Source of the DNA: Synechococcus sp. CC9616
Lineage (GTDB): Bacteria; Cyanobacteriota; Cyanobacteriia; PCC-6307; Cyanobiaceae
NCBI RefSeq assembly: GCF_000515235.1
Contig: NZ_KI911558.1
Coordinates: 200,588-264,587 of the forward strand
Reading direction: 5' to 3'
DNA length: 64,000 nucleotides
A program made the position numbers and the translations under genes. Shown one piece after another: positions 8,239 to 16,941 of the stretch. Below the pieces are notes generated by a model, which was given only the letters and a program-made list of their open reading frames with translations, was not told the origin of the DNA and made no database searches. Within the stretch, counting starts at the first letter, position 1, and the number at the start of each line of letters is the position of its first letter.

Positions 8239-10575
8239 ATGTCCACACTCTCCAGTCGCGAACTCGCACTTGAGCGCCGTAAAGCGCTGACAACAGCCGG
8301 AAAAAAGGCGTCTGTCGCCGCCAGTTCCAGTGACAGCCGAGTGCGGACTGCTTCGGATGCACGTCCGACCCGGACACTGGCCAATGCTCCTGAGCCTGTT
8401 GCTCAAGCGCCGGCTGTGGCCGTTTCACGTGTGTCTGCGGTTGCTCCAACAGCGCGTTTCACTCCCACTGCAGCGCCTCGCGCGCAGGTGAAACCTCAGC
8501 GACATCCCAGTCGGGAACTTGTCCTGGCTCGCCGCGATGCCCTCTCACGACGCGGCAAGAAGGCTGATACGAGCAAAGATCGCAATCGTGCAGACGTTGC
8601 TCGCCAGACCAAGCCGGCCGCTGTTGCAGCTCCGGCTGTCTCCGAGGCGCCTGTTGTCGCGACGTCTCCAACGTCCGCTCCCCGTCTGAGCCCCAGACAC
8701 GACCGTCGTTCGGCGACTCCGAAGCGCCGTGCCATTGAGAATCCCAGTCGCGCGCTGGTCCTGGCCCGCCGCGATGCCATGTCGAAACATGGCAAGACAG
8801 CAGGCAAGCAACCCACGAGTGCTGCGGCCGTTGCCCGTCAGGCCAACCCTGATCTCACCAGTCGCGAGCTGGCCCAACAGGTGCGCGAGCTGCGCGCCAA
8901 GGCCGGTGCCCGCAACAAGCAGGGTGCAGGCGTGACGCGACCAACCGGTCCCAACCGAAATGGTGCCAAGCAGGCTGCAGCAGCTGATGCTCACTGGAAA
9001 GTGGGCCAAAGCACCACAAGCACAGGACAGACGGTCACAGGCACGCAGGCCAACCGTTCCGTCAAGACCACCGGTAACGAGGCAAGTACCTGCCGCTCGA
9101 TTACCGGAACCGAATATCTCGGAGCTGAAGTCTTCCAGACCTTCTGTCAGTCAGCTCCCGAGCCAACCACTCCAGCCAAGGTTCGCGTTACGGCCACCAG
9201 CCATGGCAACCGGGTCACCGGCAACGAAGTCGGTCGTTCTGAAAAGGTCACCGGCGATGAGCCCGGAACCTGTAAAAGCGTGACAGGCACGGAGTACATC
9301 TCGGCGAATCAGTCGGCTGCTTACTGCGGTAACGGTGTCAGCTCTCCTCGCAAGGTTGGTCACAGCCTCACGGAACAGGGGCGTCCCGTCAGCGGCGTGA
9401 TGGTGGGACGTTCCGCCAGTGTCACCGGCGATGAAGCCGGAGCCAACCGCAGTCTCACCGGTGATCAGTATCTCGGTTCAGACCCTCTTCCCGAAGGACG
9501 TCCTGCAGCCAAGGTTGGCCTGTCTGGAACCCTCTCAGGTACGGGTGTCACCGGCACTCTGGTGGGCCGTTCCAGCCAGGTCACCGGTAACGAATTCGGC
9601 TCCTGCCACCGCGTGACTGGTGATCAGTACATCAGTGCCGAGCAGGTGAATGGCTTCTGCGGCGGCAAGCCCGAGCCCGAAGCCGCCAAAGTTGGTTTCA
9701 GTGTCACCAACCGCAACCAGGTGGTGAGCGGGACCCGCACCGGCCGCTCTGAGAACGTCACCGGTGATGAGCCCGGCAGCTGTCAGGCCGTGACCGGAAC
9801 CCCCTATGCAGGCCTTGAGCAAGCCGGTCAAAACTGCGGAACCCCCGCTGTTCGAGCCATACGTGATCGCACCCCAGTGCGTCCCGGAACTCCTTCAGCT
9901 GCCATGACTGGGATTCAACCCGGCGTCGGCGGTGTGATGACGGGCGATGAGCGCGGCGCCTGTGAAGCGGTCACCGGTACTCCTTACGTCGGTGCTGATC
10001 AGCTGGCCGCTGCCTGCGGAGCCGACGCGCCTGCCGGAACAGCCACCCATGGTGAATCTCCCGAAGGAGCTCCCTGGACCCGTTTCAGTGTGGTTTCTCC
10101 CGCCCGCGCTGCTCAGCAGCAGCGTGATGCACGCTCCGGTGTAACCGGAACGTCTTACGAGCAGGGGAATCGCATCACCGGCCCTTTTGACATGGCTGGT
10201 GGCAAGGTGACCGGTACCGAGCAGTTCCGCTTCGATAACCGCGAGTTCCAAAACCGTCAGCAACAACGTCAGTTCCAACCCACCGTCGCTGTGGTCAGTG
10301 AGCCCACTGACAAGCCGACCTCCCGTGTCACCGGTGAGGGCTCATCCACCAAAGTCACTGGTGACGACTGGGATCGCGGGGAGCATGTCACCGGTACTGA
10401 GGGTGCATCGGCTCGCCGTCGTAACCCCAGCCGTCCCGGTCCGATGAGTGCCATGTCTCCTTTTGAGCGCAAGCGCAACGAGGCGAATGAATGGCCGGTT
10501 AGCCCTGTCACCGGTTCCAGCGGCAACACCGAGAAGGGCTCCCTGATCACCGTCTCAGGCGGCGCACGGGGCTGA
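8239..10575 (+). CDS. csoS2: carboxysome scaffold protein CsoS2
   Basis: CsoS2 is the disordered scaffold that links RuBisCO to the shell. The 778 residues show three regions. N-region: four RuBisCO-binding repeats of the form SRELxLxRRxALxxxGKKA at about 6-24, 91-110, 168-188 and 207-222. Middle region: six repeats of about 50 residues with VTGxxxGRSxxVTGDE and VTGTxY motifs (8999-10025); most carry a cysteine pair, the third does not. C-region: further VTG motifs and a basic, conserved tail (SPFERKRNEANEWPVSPVTG) thought to anchor to the shell. ATG at 8239; the stop is 7 bp before csoSCA. The frame is continuous, as expected for cyanobacteria, which make only the long form. Confidence 0.97.
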   Translation: MSTLSSRELALERRKALTTAGKKASVAASSSDSRVRTASDARPTRTLANAPEPVAQAPAVAVSRVSAVAPTARFTPTAAPRAQVKPQRHPSRELVLARRDALSRRGKKADTSKDRNRADVARQTKPAAVAAPAVSEAPVVATSPTSAPRLSPRHDRRSATPKRRAIENPSRALVLARRDAMSKHGKTAGKQPTSAAAVARQANPDLTSRELAQQVRELRAKAGARNKQGAGVTRPTGPNRNGAKQAAAADAHWKVGQSTTSTGQTVTGTQANRSVKTTGNEASTCRSITGTEYLGAEVFQTFCQSAPEPTTPAKVRVTATSHGNRVTGNEVGRSEKVTGDEPGTCKSVTGTEYISANQSAAYCGNGVSSPRKVGHSLTEQGRPVSGVMVGRSASVTGDEAGANRSLTGDQYLGSDPLPEGRPAAKVGLSGTLSGTGVTGTLVGRSSQVTGNEFGSCHRVTGDQYISAEQVNGFCGGKPEPEAAKVGFSVTNRNQVVSGTRTGRSENVTGDEPGSCQAVTGTPYAGLEQAGQNCGTPAVRAIRDRTPVRPGTPSAAMTGIQPGVGGVMTGDERGACEAVTGTPYVGADQLAAACGADAPAGTATHGESPEGAPWTRFSVVSPARAAQQQRDARSGVTGTSYEQGNRITGPFDMAGGKVTGTEQFRFDNREFQNRQQQRQFQPTVAVVSEPTDKPTSRVTGEGSSTKVTGDDWDRGEHVTGTEGASARRRNPSRPGPMSAMSPFERKRNEANEWPVSPVTGSSGNTEKGSLITVSGGARG

Positions 10576-10582
10576 TTCACTG

Positions 10583-12328
10583 ATGGTTCGCTCCAAGCCT
10601 CTCCGTGGCGGGCGACCTCAGGCCCCCTCGGCACCAACCCGTCGCCAGCTCCAGCAGTTGGCCAACAGCGACGATCACGCGCAGACGACTCAGGACACCG
10701 AGTCGTCTACACGCCAAGCTGCTTTGGAACGGCGCCGTGCCTTGACAACGTCAGGCAAAGCAGCGCAGCTGGATCACGGTTCTGTCGCTGGTGGTCGGAT
10801 TCGCTCCAGCAAGGACGCTCAGCGCCCCGCTCCATCACAGCCGGCTTGGGTGCGGCGAGAGAAAGCAGTCACCCGGGCGGTGCCCTTCAATCTCAGTCGC
10901 ACGTCGCTGCCGATTACCCATCGGCGCCATCCGTTGACGGATGCAGCGGCCAACGGCCGTCTCCAGGCTTATGAACAGGAGATCAAGGGCCGTTTCGATC
11001 GGATCGTTCCCTTGCTTAAGCAGGTTTCAGCGTTGCAGCATGAAACTGATTTCATCCCCCAGGCCCAACGGCTGTGCCGTGCGGAACTCGGATTCGACCT
11101 TCCGGATCACATCCTGCAGCGAGCCTGGGTGCGTCCTCTCGACATGCGCGCCCTGTTCGCCTGGTGCGTGTTCGAAAGCCATCGTCTGTTCAGTGACCGC
11201 TTCTTTCAGGACGACCCTCTGGAGGCATCGTCCGGCAGTGCCGCCTCAAGAGGCTTCGAACAGTTCCTGCTCGACTGCGGCATCCATCTCCTGGATCTCA
11301 CTCCCTGTGCAGACGGCCGCCTGGCTCACACAGTGGCGTATGCCTTGCGCATTCCCTTCAGTGCTGTGCGACGGCGATCCCATGCCGGGGCCATGTTCGA
11401 TGTGGAGAACACGGTGAATCGCTGGGTCAAAACAGAGCATCGCCGCTATCGCGAAGGCAATCCGAATCCCTCCACCGAACCCACCCGCTATCTGAAGGTG
11501 GTGACTTACCACTTCAGTTCCCTAGACCCTTCTCACCAGGGCTGCGCAGCCCATGGCAGCAACGACGAACTTGCGGCGGCAGCCGGTCACCAACGACTTC
11601 TGGACTTTCGTGAGGCGGTTGAGAACAGCTTCTGTTGCGGTGCTTCCGTTGATCTGCTCTTGATCGGCCTCGACACCGACACCGATGCGATCCGTGTCCA
11701 TCCCCCGAGCCGTGACAGCGAGATGATGCTTGACCGTTGGCTTTGCGCCAGGGAATTGCATGCAGCCACGGCATCCATGACAGCGGATCAGGCCATGGCC
11801 CAAATCGCTGAAGCTGTTGAAAGCTCCGCCCCAGCTCCGATGGATGAAGGAATGGTCGCGTTTCTGAGCCGTTTGCTCGCCAACAACTTCTCCCAGATCG
11901 ACTACGTCCAGGAATTGCACGGCGGCCCCTATCCCGACGCCGGCCATGCCGAGCGGTTCATCGGCGTTGGCATCGGCTTCAAGGAAGTGCATCTGCGCAA
12001 CCTCACTTACTTCGCCCACCTCGACACGGTTGAAGAAGGCGCTCCTGATCTGGATGTCGGCGTGAAAATCTTTCGGGGCCTCAATGTTTCTCGAGATCTG
12101 CCGATTCCGGTCGTTGTGCGTTTCGACTACTCGGGTCGGGTGCCGGGTGCCCGTGAACGGGCCATTGCTGATTGCCAACGGGTGAATCAGGCCATCGCCG
12201 ATCGCTACTCCTCTCTCGTCGATGAGGGGTTGCTCCACACTTGTCTCACCATTCGCGACCGTAACCAGACGGCTCCGGCCGAGGTCGTCGGTTCCACCCT
12301 CGATCCGCAACTTCCGGAGGCTCACTGA
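10583..12328 (+). CDS. csoSCA: carboxysomal carbonic anhydrase
   Basis: CsoSCA (CsoS3, epsilon/beta-class) dehydrates bicarbonate to CO2 inside the carboxysome. The 581-residue protein has the active-site set CADGR (Cys242, Asp244, Arg246), His310 (VVTYHFSS) and Cys321 (HQGCAAHGSND). The 11-residue His-Cys spacing and about 68 residues from the first Cys match the zinc site of the Halothiobacillus enzyme as I remember it. The first 100 residues are basic and disordered and include a CsoS2-like motif (TRQAALERRRALTTSGKAA, 43-61), probably for binding RuBisCO. ATG at 10583 lies 7 bp after csoS2, and csoS4A follows by 2 bp. Confidence 0.96.
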   Translation: MVRSKPLRGGRPQAPSAPTRRQLQQLANSDDHAQTTQDTESSTRQAALERRRALTTSGKAAQLDHGSVAGGRIRSSKDAQRPAPSQPAWVRREKAVTRAVPFNLSRTSLPITHRRHPLTDAAANGRLQAYEQEIKGRFDRIVPLLKQVSALQHETDFIPQAQRLCRAELGFDLPDHILQRAWVRPLDMRALFAWCVFESHRLFSDRFFQDDPLEASSGSAASRGFEQFLLDCGIHLLDLTPCADGRLAHTVAYALRIPFSAVRRRSHAGAMFDVENTVNRWVKTEHRRYREGNPNPSTEPTRYLKVVTYHFSSLDPSHQGCAAHGSNDELAAAAGHQRLLDFREAVENSFCCGASVDLLLIGLDTDTDAIRVHPPSRDSEMMLDRWLCARELHAATASMTADQAMAQIAEAVESSAPAPMDEGMVAFLSRLLANNFSQIDYVQELHGGPYPDAGHAERFIGVGIGFKEVHLRNLTYFAHLDTVEEGAPDLDVGVKIFRGLNVSRDLPIPVVVRFDYSGRVPGARERAIADCQRVNQAIADRYSSLVDEGLLHTCLTIRDRNQTAPAEVVGSTLDPQLPEAH

Positions 12329-12330
12329 TC

Positions 12331-12645
12331 ATGCTCATCGTCAAGGTCATCAAGCCGCTCGTCTCCACCAACCGGATCCCTGATTTCGAGCACAAGCATC
12401 TGCAGGTGGTGCTCGATGGCAGCACCAAAAAGGTGGCTGTGGATGCCGTCGGTGCGAAACCCGGCGACTGGGTGATCTGCGTCAGCAGTTCAGCAGCCCG
12501 TGAAGCCGCCGGCAGCAAGTCGTATCCAAGCGATCTCACGATCGTTGGGATCATTGATCATTGGGAACCCGATCCTCCCAAGACGTCGGCTCCGGCTCCG
12601 TCCCCGACCCCCAGCAGCACACCTGCAGGAGGCAAGTCCAGCTGA
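12331..12645 (+). CDS. csoS4A: carboxysome vertex protein (BMC-P) A, with Pro-rich tail
   Basis: CsoS4A is a pentameric BMV protein that closes shell vertices. Residues 1-80 are the usual fold (MLIVKVIKPLVSTNRIP, HLQVVLD, AVGAKPGDWVICVSSSAARE, DLTIVGIIDHWE). An extra low-complexity tail of about 24 residues rich in Pro, Ser and Thr follows (PDPPKTSAPAPSPTP to GGKSS). The gene begins 2 bp after csoSCA and overlaps csoS4B by 1 bp (TGATG), pointing to coupled translation. Confidence 0.95.
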   Translation: MLIVKVIKPLVSTNRIPDFEHKHLQVVLDGSTKKVAVDAVGAKPGDWVICVSSSAAREAAGSKSYPSDLTIVGIIDHWEPDPPKTSAPAPSPTPSSTPAGGKSS

Positions 12646-12896
12646 TGGAGATCATGCAGGTGATGGGCACGTTGATCTGCTCCTACAGAGTTGCAGGGCT
12701 GGATCACATGCATCTGCGCGTCCTCCGCAACAACAAGGGCAAGAAGCTGGTGGCCGTTGACCCCGTTGGTGCCCGCGAGGGCAACTGGGTGTTCACCGCC
12801 AGCGGTTCGGCGGCCCGGCATGCCTGCCCGGACAACACCGTTCTCACCGATCTGACCATCGGTGGAATCATCGACTTCTGGAATCCGGACGGATAG
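12645..12896 (+). CDS. csoS4B: carboxysome vertex protein (BMC-P) B
   Basis: An 83-residue paralogue of CsoS4A: MGTLICSYRVAGLDHMHLRVL, VDPVGAREGNWVFTASGSAAR and DLTIGGIIDFWNPD match the pentamer fold. Loss of both CsoS4 proteins in other species makes carboxysomes leaky to CO2. ATG at 12645 overlaps the csoS4A stop; internal ATGs at codons 4 and 7 are possible. Unlike CsoS4A it has no tail. It ends with a TAG stop, showing that TAG is used as a normal terminator in this genome. Confidence 0.95.
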   Translation: MEIMQVMGTLICSYRVAGLDHMHLRVLRNNKGKKLVAVDPVGAREGNWVFTASGSAARHACPDNTVLTDLTIGGIIDFWNPDG

Positions 12897-12949
12897 GGAT
12901 CACCCATCTCCCTCCGCCGTTTCCGTTCCGTTTCCACACCTTCACTCCC

Positions 12950-13486
12950 ATGGCCACTCCTTCCCCCTCTCCCCGTCGTCGTACGACCCGCAGTTCCGCT
13001 GCGGCGAACAAGACCGTGGATGTGAAGCCTGTGGCCAGCACGTCTGCAGCAGCGTCCACCCCCGCAAAAGCGGCTCCTGCGGCAACCACGCGGCGGTCCA
13101 CAGCGACAACGCGACGCAGCAGCGCGGGTACAACAGGTTCAGGAGGTGGCTCTGCAATCTCCCCTCCAGCAGCGATGCCCTCCTCAGGGGTGCCCGGCGT
13201 GGCTCTCGGCATGATTGAAACCCGTGGCATGGTTCCTGCCATCGAGGCTGCCGATGCCATGACCAAGGCAGCGGAGGTCACTCTGGTTTGCCGTGAGTAC
13301 GTCGGTGGCGGTTACGTCACGGTGATGGTTCGAGGGGAGACCGGCGCTGTGAATGCCGCCGTGCGCGCTGGTGCCGACGCCTGTGAGCGGGTCGGTGATG
13401 GCCTGGTTGCGGCCCACATCATTGCCCGTCCCCATAAAGAGGTGGAACCCGCCCTCAGCGGCAGCGGCGCTCTGCGGCGCAGCTGA
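12950..13486 (+). CDS. csoS1E: BMC-domain shell protein with long disordered N-terminal extension
   Basis: 178 residues: residues 1-80 are Ala/Ser/Thr/Arg-rich and low-complexity (e.g. PSPSPRRRTTRSSAA), residues about 83-170 form one BMC domain almost identical to CsoS1 ([37 protein letters not shown]). This fits the cyanobacterial paralogue called CsoS1E. The basic tail could face the lumen or bind nucleic acid or cargo; its role is unknown. It sits 53 bp after csoS4B and 111 bp before ndhF4, so it closes the carboxysome operon. The near-identity to CsoS1 suggests gene duplication or conversion between the two copies. Confidence 0.88.
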   Translation: MATPSPSPRRRTTRSSAAANKTVDVKPVASTSAAASTPAKAAPAATTRRSTATTRRSSAGTTGSGGGSAISPPAAMPSSGVPGVALGMIETRGMVPAIEAADAMTKAAEVTLVCREYVGGGYVTVMVRGETGAVNAAVRAGADACERVGDGLVAAHIIARPHKEVEPALSGSGALRRS

Positions 13487-13597
13487 TTTTCAACGCCGTT
13501 CCTGACGGACCTTCACAAAGATCCCCCATTCCCGTGACTGGCGCTTAGATTCGCCGCCCAGTCAGCGACCAGCCCGATTCCGATCCCGCTTGCCGTT

Positions 13598-15442
13598 TTG
13601 ACCTCGGAGCTTTCATTCCCGCTTCAGACCGCCTGGCTGATCCCGATCTACGGATTCGCCGGAATGGTTGTTTCACTCCCGTGGGCCTCCGGTTGGTTCC
13701 GCCGGCAAGCCCATCGGACTGCGGCGTACCTGAATATTCTTCTGAGCCTGCTCGCCTTCGTCCACGGCAGCCTGATCCTGCAGGAGGTGTTTCAGAGCGG
13801 TCCGGTCGATCTTGCCTTCCCATGGCTCACCGTTGCCGATCTTGAGCTGGACATCAGCTTCAGTCTCACCCTCAACAACCTGGTGGCCCTGGAGCTGATC
13901 ACAGGCCTGAGTCTCTTTTCCCAGGTGTATTCGCTGGGATATATGGATAAGGAATGGGCTCTGGCGCGATTTTTTGCACTGCTCGGCTTCTTTGAGGGAG
14001 CGATGTCAGGGGTGGTGCTCAGTGATTCGTTGTTTCAGAGCTACTTCCTGCTCGAGATGCTCACCCTCTCGACCTATTTATTAGTGGGTTTTTGGTATGC
14101 GCAGCCACTGGTTGTCACCGCTGCTCGAGATGCGTTCCTCACCAAGCGCGTTGGTGATGTCTTGCTGCTGATGGGTGTCGTGGCTCTCTGCAGCTTTTCA
14201 GGCGTGATGGGATTCACCGATCTCTATGCCTGGGCGGCCCGCGACACCCTCACTCCTTTGGCAGCCACCTTGCTGGGTCTTGGCCTGATTGCGGGGCCGA
14301 CAGGCAAGTGTGCCCAGTTCCCGATGCACCTCTGGCTCGATGAGGCTATGGAGGGTCCCAATCCCGCCTCGATCCTGCGCAATTCCGTCGTGGTCACCTG
14401 TGGAGCCATCGTGCTGCTCAAGGTGATGCCGATTCTTCAGTACTCGCCAGTCACCCTCGTGGTGCTTTTGGTGATCGGAACCATCAGTGCCATCGGCGGG
14501 TCTCTGGTGGCGATCGCGCAGGTCGACATCAAACGCACCCTGTCGTATTCGACGACGGCCCATCTGGGACTGGTGTTCATCGCGATTGCTCTGCAGATCC
14601 CAGTCCTGGCCTTACTGCTGCTCTACACCCATGCCGTTTCCAAGGCGCTTCTCTCGATGAGCGTGGGTGGGGTCATCGCCTCCACCAACTGCCAGGACAT
14701 CACCGAGCTGGGCGGTCTCGCCAGCCGCATGCCAGCCACGACAACGTCCTATCTGGTAGGTGCAGCTGGTCTTGTGGGCTTTCTTCCCCTGGGCGGCTTC
14801 CTTGCCATGGCCCAGGGCATCGAGCTGCTCAGCGTGCGCTCCATACCGTTCATGGCGGTGTTTCTGATCACCAATGCCCTCACGGCCCTCAATCTGGTGC
14901 GCGTCTTTCGGCACGTGTTCCTGGGTGATTCGCTGATCAAGTCGAGGCGTGCAGCTGAAGTGAACTGGCAGATGGCGTTGCCAATGGTCGCTCTCAGCGT
15001 GGTGGTGGTGCTCACTCCTGTTCTGCTTGTGCGCCTGGAATCACTCGAAGGACTCCTGGCCTTTCCCCTCTGGGCTGCAGCATTGGTTGTGGGCAGCGGT
15101 CTGATCGGTCTCGTGGCTGGTGGCCTGGCTCCGCTCAGCAAAGCCTGGTCCCGTTCGCTCAATCCTCTGTTGCGCGCCGTTCAGGATCTCCTGGCCTACG
15201 ACTTCTACACCGAGAGCTTCTACAGAATCACCATTGTCAATGTGGTGGCAGGGTTTTCGCGGTTGGCGTCCTGGTTTGACCGCAACGTTGTCGATGGCGT
15301 GCTGCACGGTGTGGCCCGCTTCTCCCTCGCCAGTGCCGACAGCCTCAAGCTCAGTGTCAGCGGTCAGAGCCAGTCCTATGTGCTCACGGTTCTTGTGGCC
15401 ATCGTTCTTTTCCTCACGTCAGTGAGTTGGTTCCTCACCTGA
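13598..15442 (+). CDS. ndhF4: NAD(P)H dehydrogenase NDH-1 subunit, CO2-uptake type
   Basis: A 614-residue multi-pass membrane protein of the NdhF/NuoL family, with the conserved proton-channel segments (SLFSQVYSLGYM; GKCAQFPMHLWLDEAMEGPNPASILRN; KRTLSYSTTAHLGLVF). Placement with ndhD4 and chpX marks it as part of the NDH-1 complex for constitutive CO2 uptake in the thylakoid. The start appears to be TTG at 13598 (MTSELSFPLQTAW); no ATG is available near. The C-terminal part carries the lateral helix typical of NdhF. It overlaps the upstream part of the ndhD4 frame by 16 bp if the earliest ndhD4 start is used; ATG at 15451 avoids this. Confidence 0.93.
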   Translation: MTSELSFPLQTAWLIPIYGFAGMVVSLPWASGWFRRQAHRTAAYLNILLSLLAFVHGSLILQEVFQSGPVDLAFPWLTVADLELDISFSLTLNNLVALELITGLSLFSQVYSLGYMDKEWALARFFALLGFFEGAMSGVVLSDSLFQSYFLLEMLTLSTYLLVGFWYAQPLVVTAARDAFLTKRVGDVLLLMGVVALCSFSGVMGFTDLYAWAARDTLTPLAATLLGLGLIAGPTGKCAQFPMHLWLDEAMEGPNPASILRNSVVVTCGAIVLLKVMPILQYSPVTLVVLLVIGTISAIGGSLVAIAQVDIKRTLSYSTTAHLGLVFIAIALQIPVLALLLLYTHAVSKALLSMSVGGVIASTNCQDITELGGLASRMPATTTSYLVGAAGLVGFLPLGGFLAMAQGIELLSVRSIPFMAVFLITNALTALNLVRVFRHVFLGDSLIKSRRAAEVNWQMALPMVALSVVVVLTPVLLVRLESLEGLLAFPLWAAALVVGSGLIGLVAGGLAPLSKAWSRSLNPLLRAVQDLLAYDFYTESFYRITIVNVVAGFSRLASWFDRNVVDGVLHGVARFSLASADSLKLSVSGQSQSYVLTVLVAIVLFLTSVSWFLT

Positions 15443-15450
15443 CCGATCCG

Positions 15451-16941
15451 ATGCTGCTTTCCTTACTGCTTCTGATTCCTTTCTCCGGTGCCCTGGCGCT
15501 GATCCTCTGGCCCGGTGAGTTGAACCACGGCCGATTGCGGATCGGGTCAATCGTGATTCTGGCGATTCAGTGCCTGGCCAGTTTTGCGTTGCTGTTTCGT
15601 TTTGATCCAGCCGATTCAGGGCTGCAACTGGTGGAACAGGCGCGTTGGGTTCATTCCATCGGACTGGATTACGCCCTGGCGGTGGATGGATTGTCCCTGC
15701 CGCTCGTTCTGATGAATGGGGTTCTTTGTCTGGTTGCGGCGATTGCTTCCCGTTCCATCGAAAACCGTCCCCGGATCTATTACGCCCTCCTTCTGGTGAT
15801 CAGCGGCGCGGTGAATGGCGCATTCCTGGCGCAGAACCTGTTGCTGTTTTTCCTGTTCTATGAGCTGGAACTGATTCCCCTATGGCTGCTGATTGCTGTC
15901 TGGGGTGGCAGCAACAGAGCCTATGCGGCTACCAAGTTTTTGATCGTGACTGCGGTTTCGGGGGTTTTGATCCTCGCCGCGTTCCTTGGCCTGGCCTTCG
16001 TGACTGGAACGATGGATTTCAGCCTGCGGCCGGTGTTGAGCGGTGAGCTCGGCATGGTCAGTCAGCTGATTCTGATGGGGGCTCTGCTGATTGGTTTCGG
16101 CATCAAGATTCCGCTGTTTCCCTTCCATACCTGGTTGCCCGATGCCCACACAGAAGCCTCAACGCCGGTGTCCGTTCTGCTGGCTGGTGTGCTGCTCAAG
16201 CTAGGCACCTACGGCTTGCTGCGTTTCTGCCTTGGTCTTTTCCCTGAGGCATGGCATGTCGCCTCACCCTGGCTGGCTGGCTGGGCAGCGATTTCTGTTT
16301 TGTATGGGTCCCTTGCAGCCATTGCCCAGACAGACATGAAACGGATGGTGGCCTACAGCTCGGTGGGCCATATGGGCTATGTGCTGCTGGCTGCCGCGGC
16401 GGCCACTCCTCTCGGGCTGATGGGGGCTCTGTTTCAAATGGTCAGCCATGGCCTGATCTCGGGTGTTCTTTTTCTGGTTGTCGGTGTGGTGTATGCCCGC
16501 ACCGGCACAAGAGATCTGAATGTGCTGCGTGGACTGCTCAATCCCCAGCGTGGCCTCCCTCTGACGGGGTCTTTGATGATCATCGGTGTGATGGCCAGTG
16601 CCGGTATCCCAGGGATGGCCGGCTTCATCTCCGAGTTCCTGATTTTCCGCGGCAGTCTGCAGCCGTTCCCCGTGGCCACGTTGCTCTCGATGGTGGGGTC
16701 TGGACTCACAGCGGTTTATTTCCTCCTCCTGGTGAATCGTGCCTTCTTCGGACGCTTGGCCATCGCCGCCGGCGAAGTGGTGAATCCCCGTATTCTTCAG
16801 ATCGTTCCATTGCGGGAGCAGTTGCCTGCCATTGCTCTCACCCTTGGAGTTCTGGCGCTTGGCTTGGTGCCGGAACTGCTGTCCGGACTCAGCGAATCAG
16901 CCACCACGGGTCTGAGCCAGTTGAGTGAGGCACTGTCATGA
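15451..16941 (+). CDS. ndhD4: NAD(P)H dehydrogenase NDH-1 subunit D, CO2-uptake type
   Basis: About 496 residues, NdhD/NuoM family: LLFFLFYELELIPLWLLIAVWGG, PLFPFHTWLPDAHTEAST and KRMVAYSSVGHMGYV are the conserved proton-pumping helices. With NdhF4 it gives the NDH-1 form that drives CO2 hydration by ChpX. I take ATG at 15451, 8 bp after the ndhF4 stop, although the frame is open to a TTG at 15427. The stop overlaps the chpX start (ATGA), indicating coupled translation. Confidence 0.94.
   Translation: MLLSLLLLIPFSGALALILWPGELNHGRLRIGSIVILAIQCLASFALLFRFDPADSGLQLVEQARWVHSIGLDYALAVDGLSLPLVLMNGVLCLVAAIASRSIENRPRIYYALLLVISGAVNGAFLAQNLLLFFLFYELELIPLWLLIAVWGGSNRAYAATKFLIVTAVSGVLILAAFLGLAFVTGTMDFSLRPVLSGELGMVSQLILMGALLIGFGIKIPLFPFHTWLPDAHTEASTPVSVLLAGVLLKLGTYGLLRFCLGLFPEAWHVASPWLAGWAAISVLYGSLAAIAQTDMKRMVAYSSVGHMGYVLLAAAAATPLGLMGALFQMVSHGLISGVLFLVVGVVYARTGTRDLNVLRGLLNPQRGLPLTGSLMIIGVMASAGIPGMAGFISEFLIFRGSLQPFPVATLLSMVGSGLTAVYFLLLVNRAFFGRLAIAAGEVVNPRILQIVPLREQLPAIALTLGVLALGLVPELLSGLSESATTGLSQLSEALS

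Noticed and set aside
8999-10025. Regularly spaced direct repeats that might be read as CRISPR or DNA repeats
   Set aside because: They encode the CsoS2 middle repeats; spacing follows codons and the copies are degenerate.
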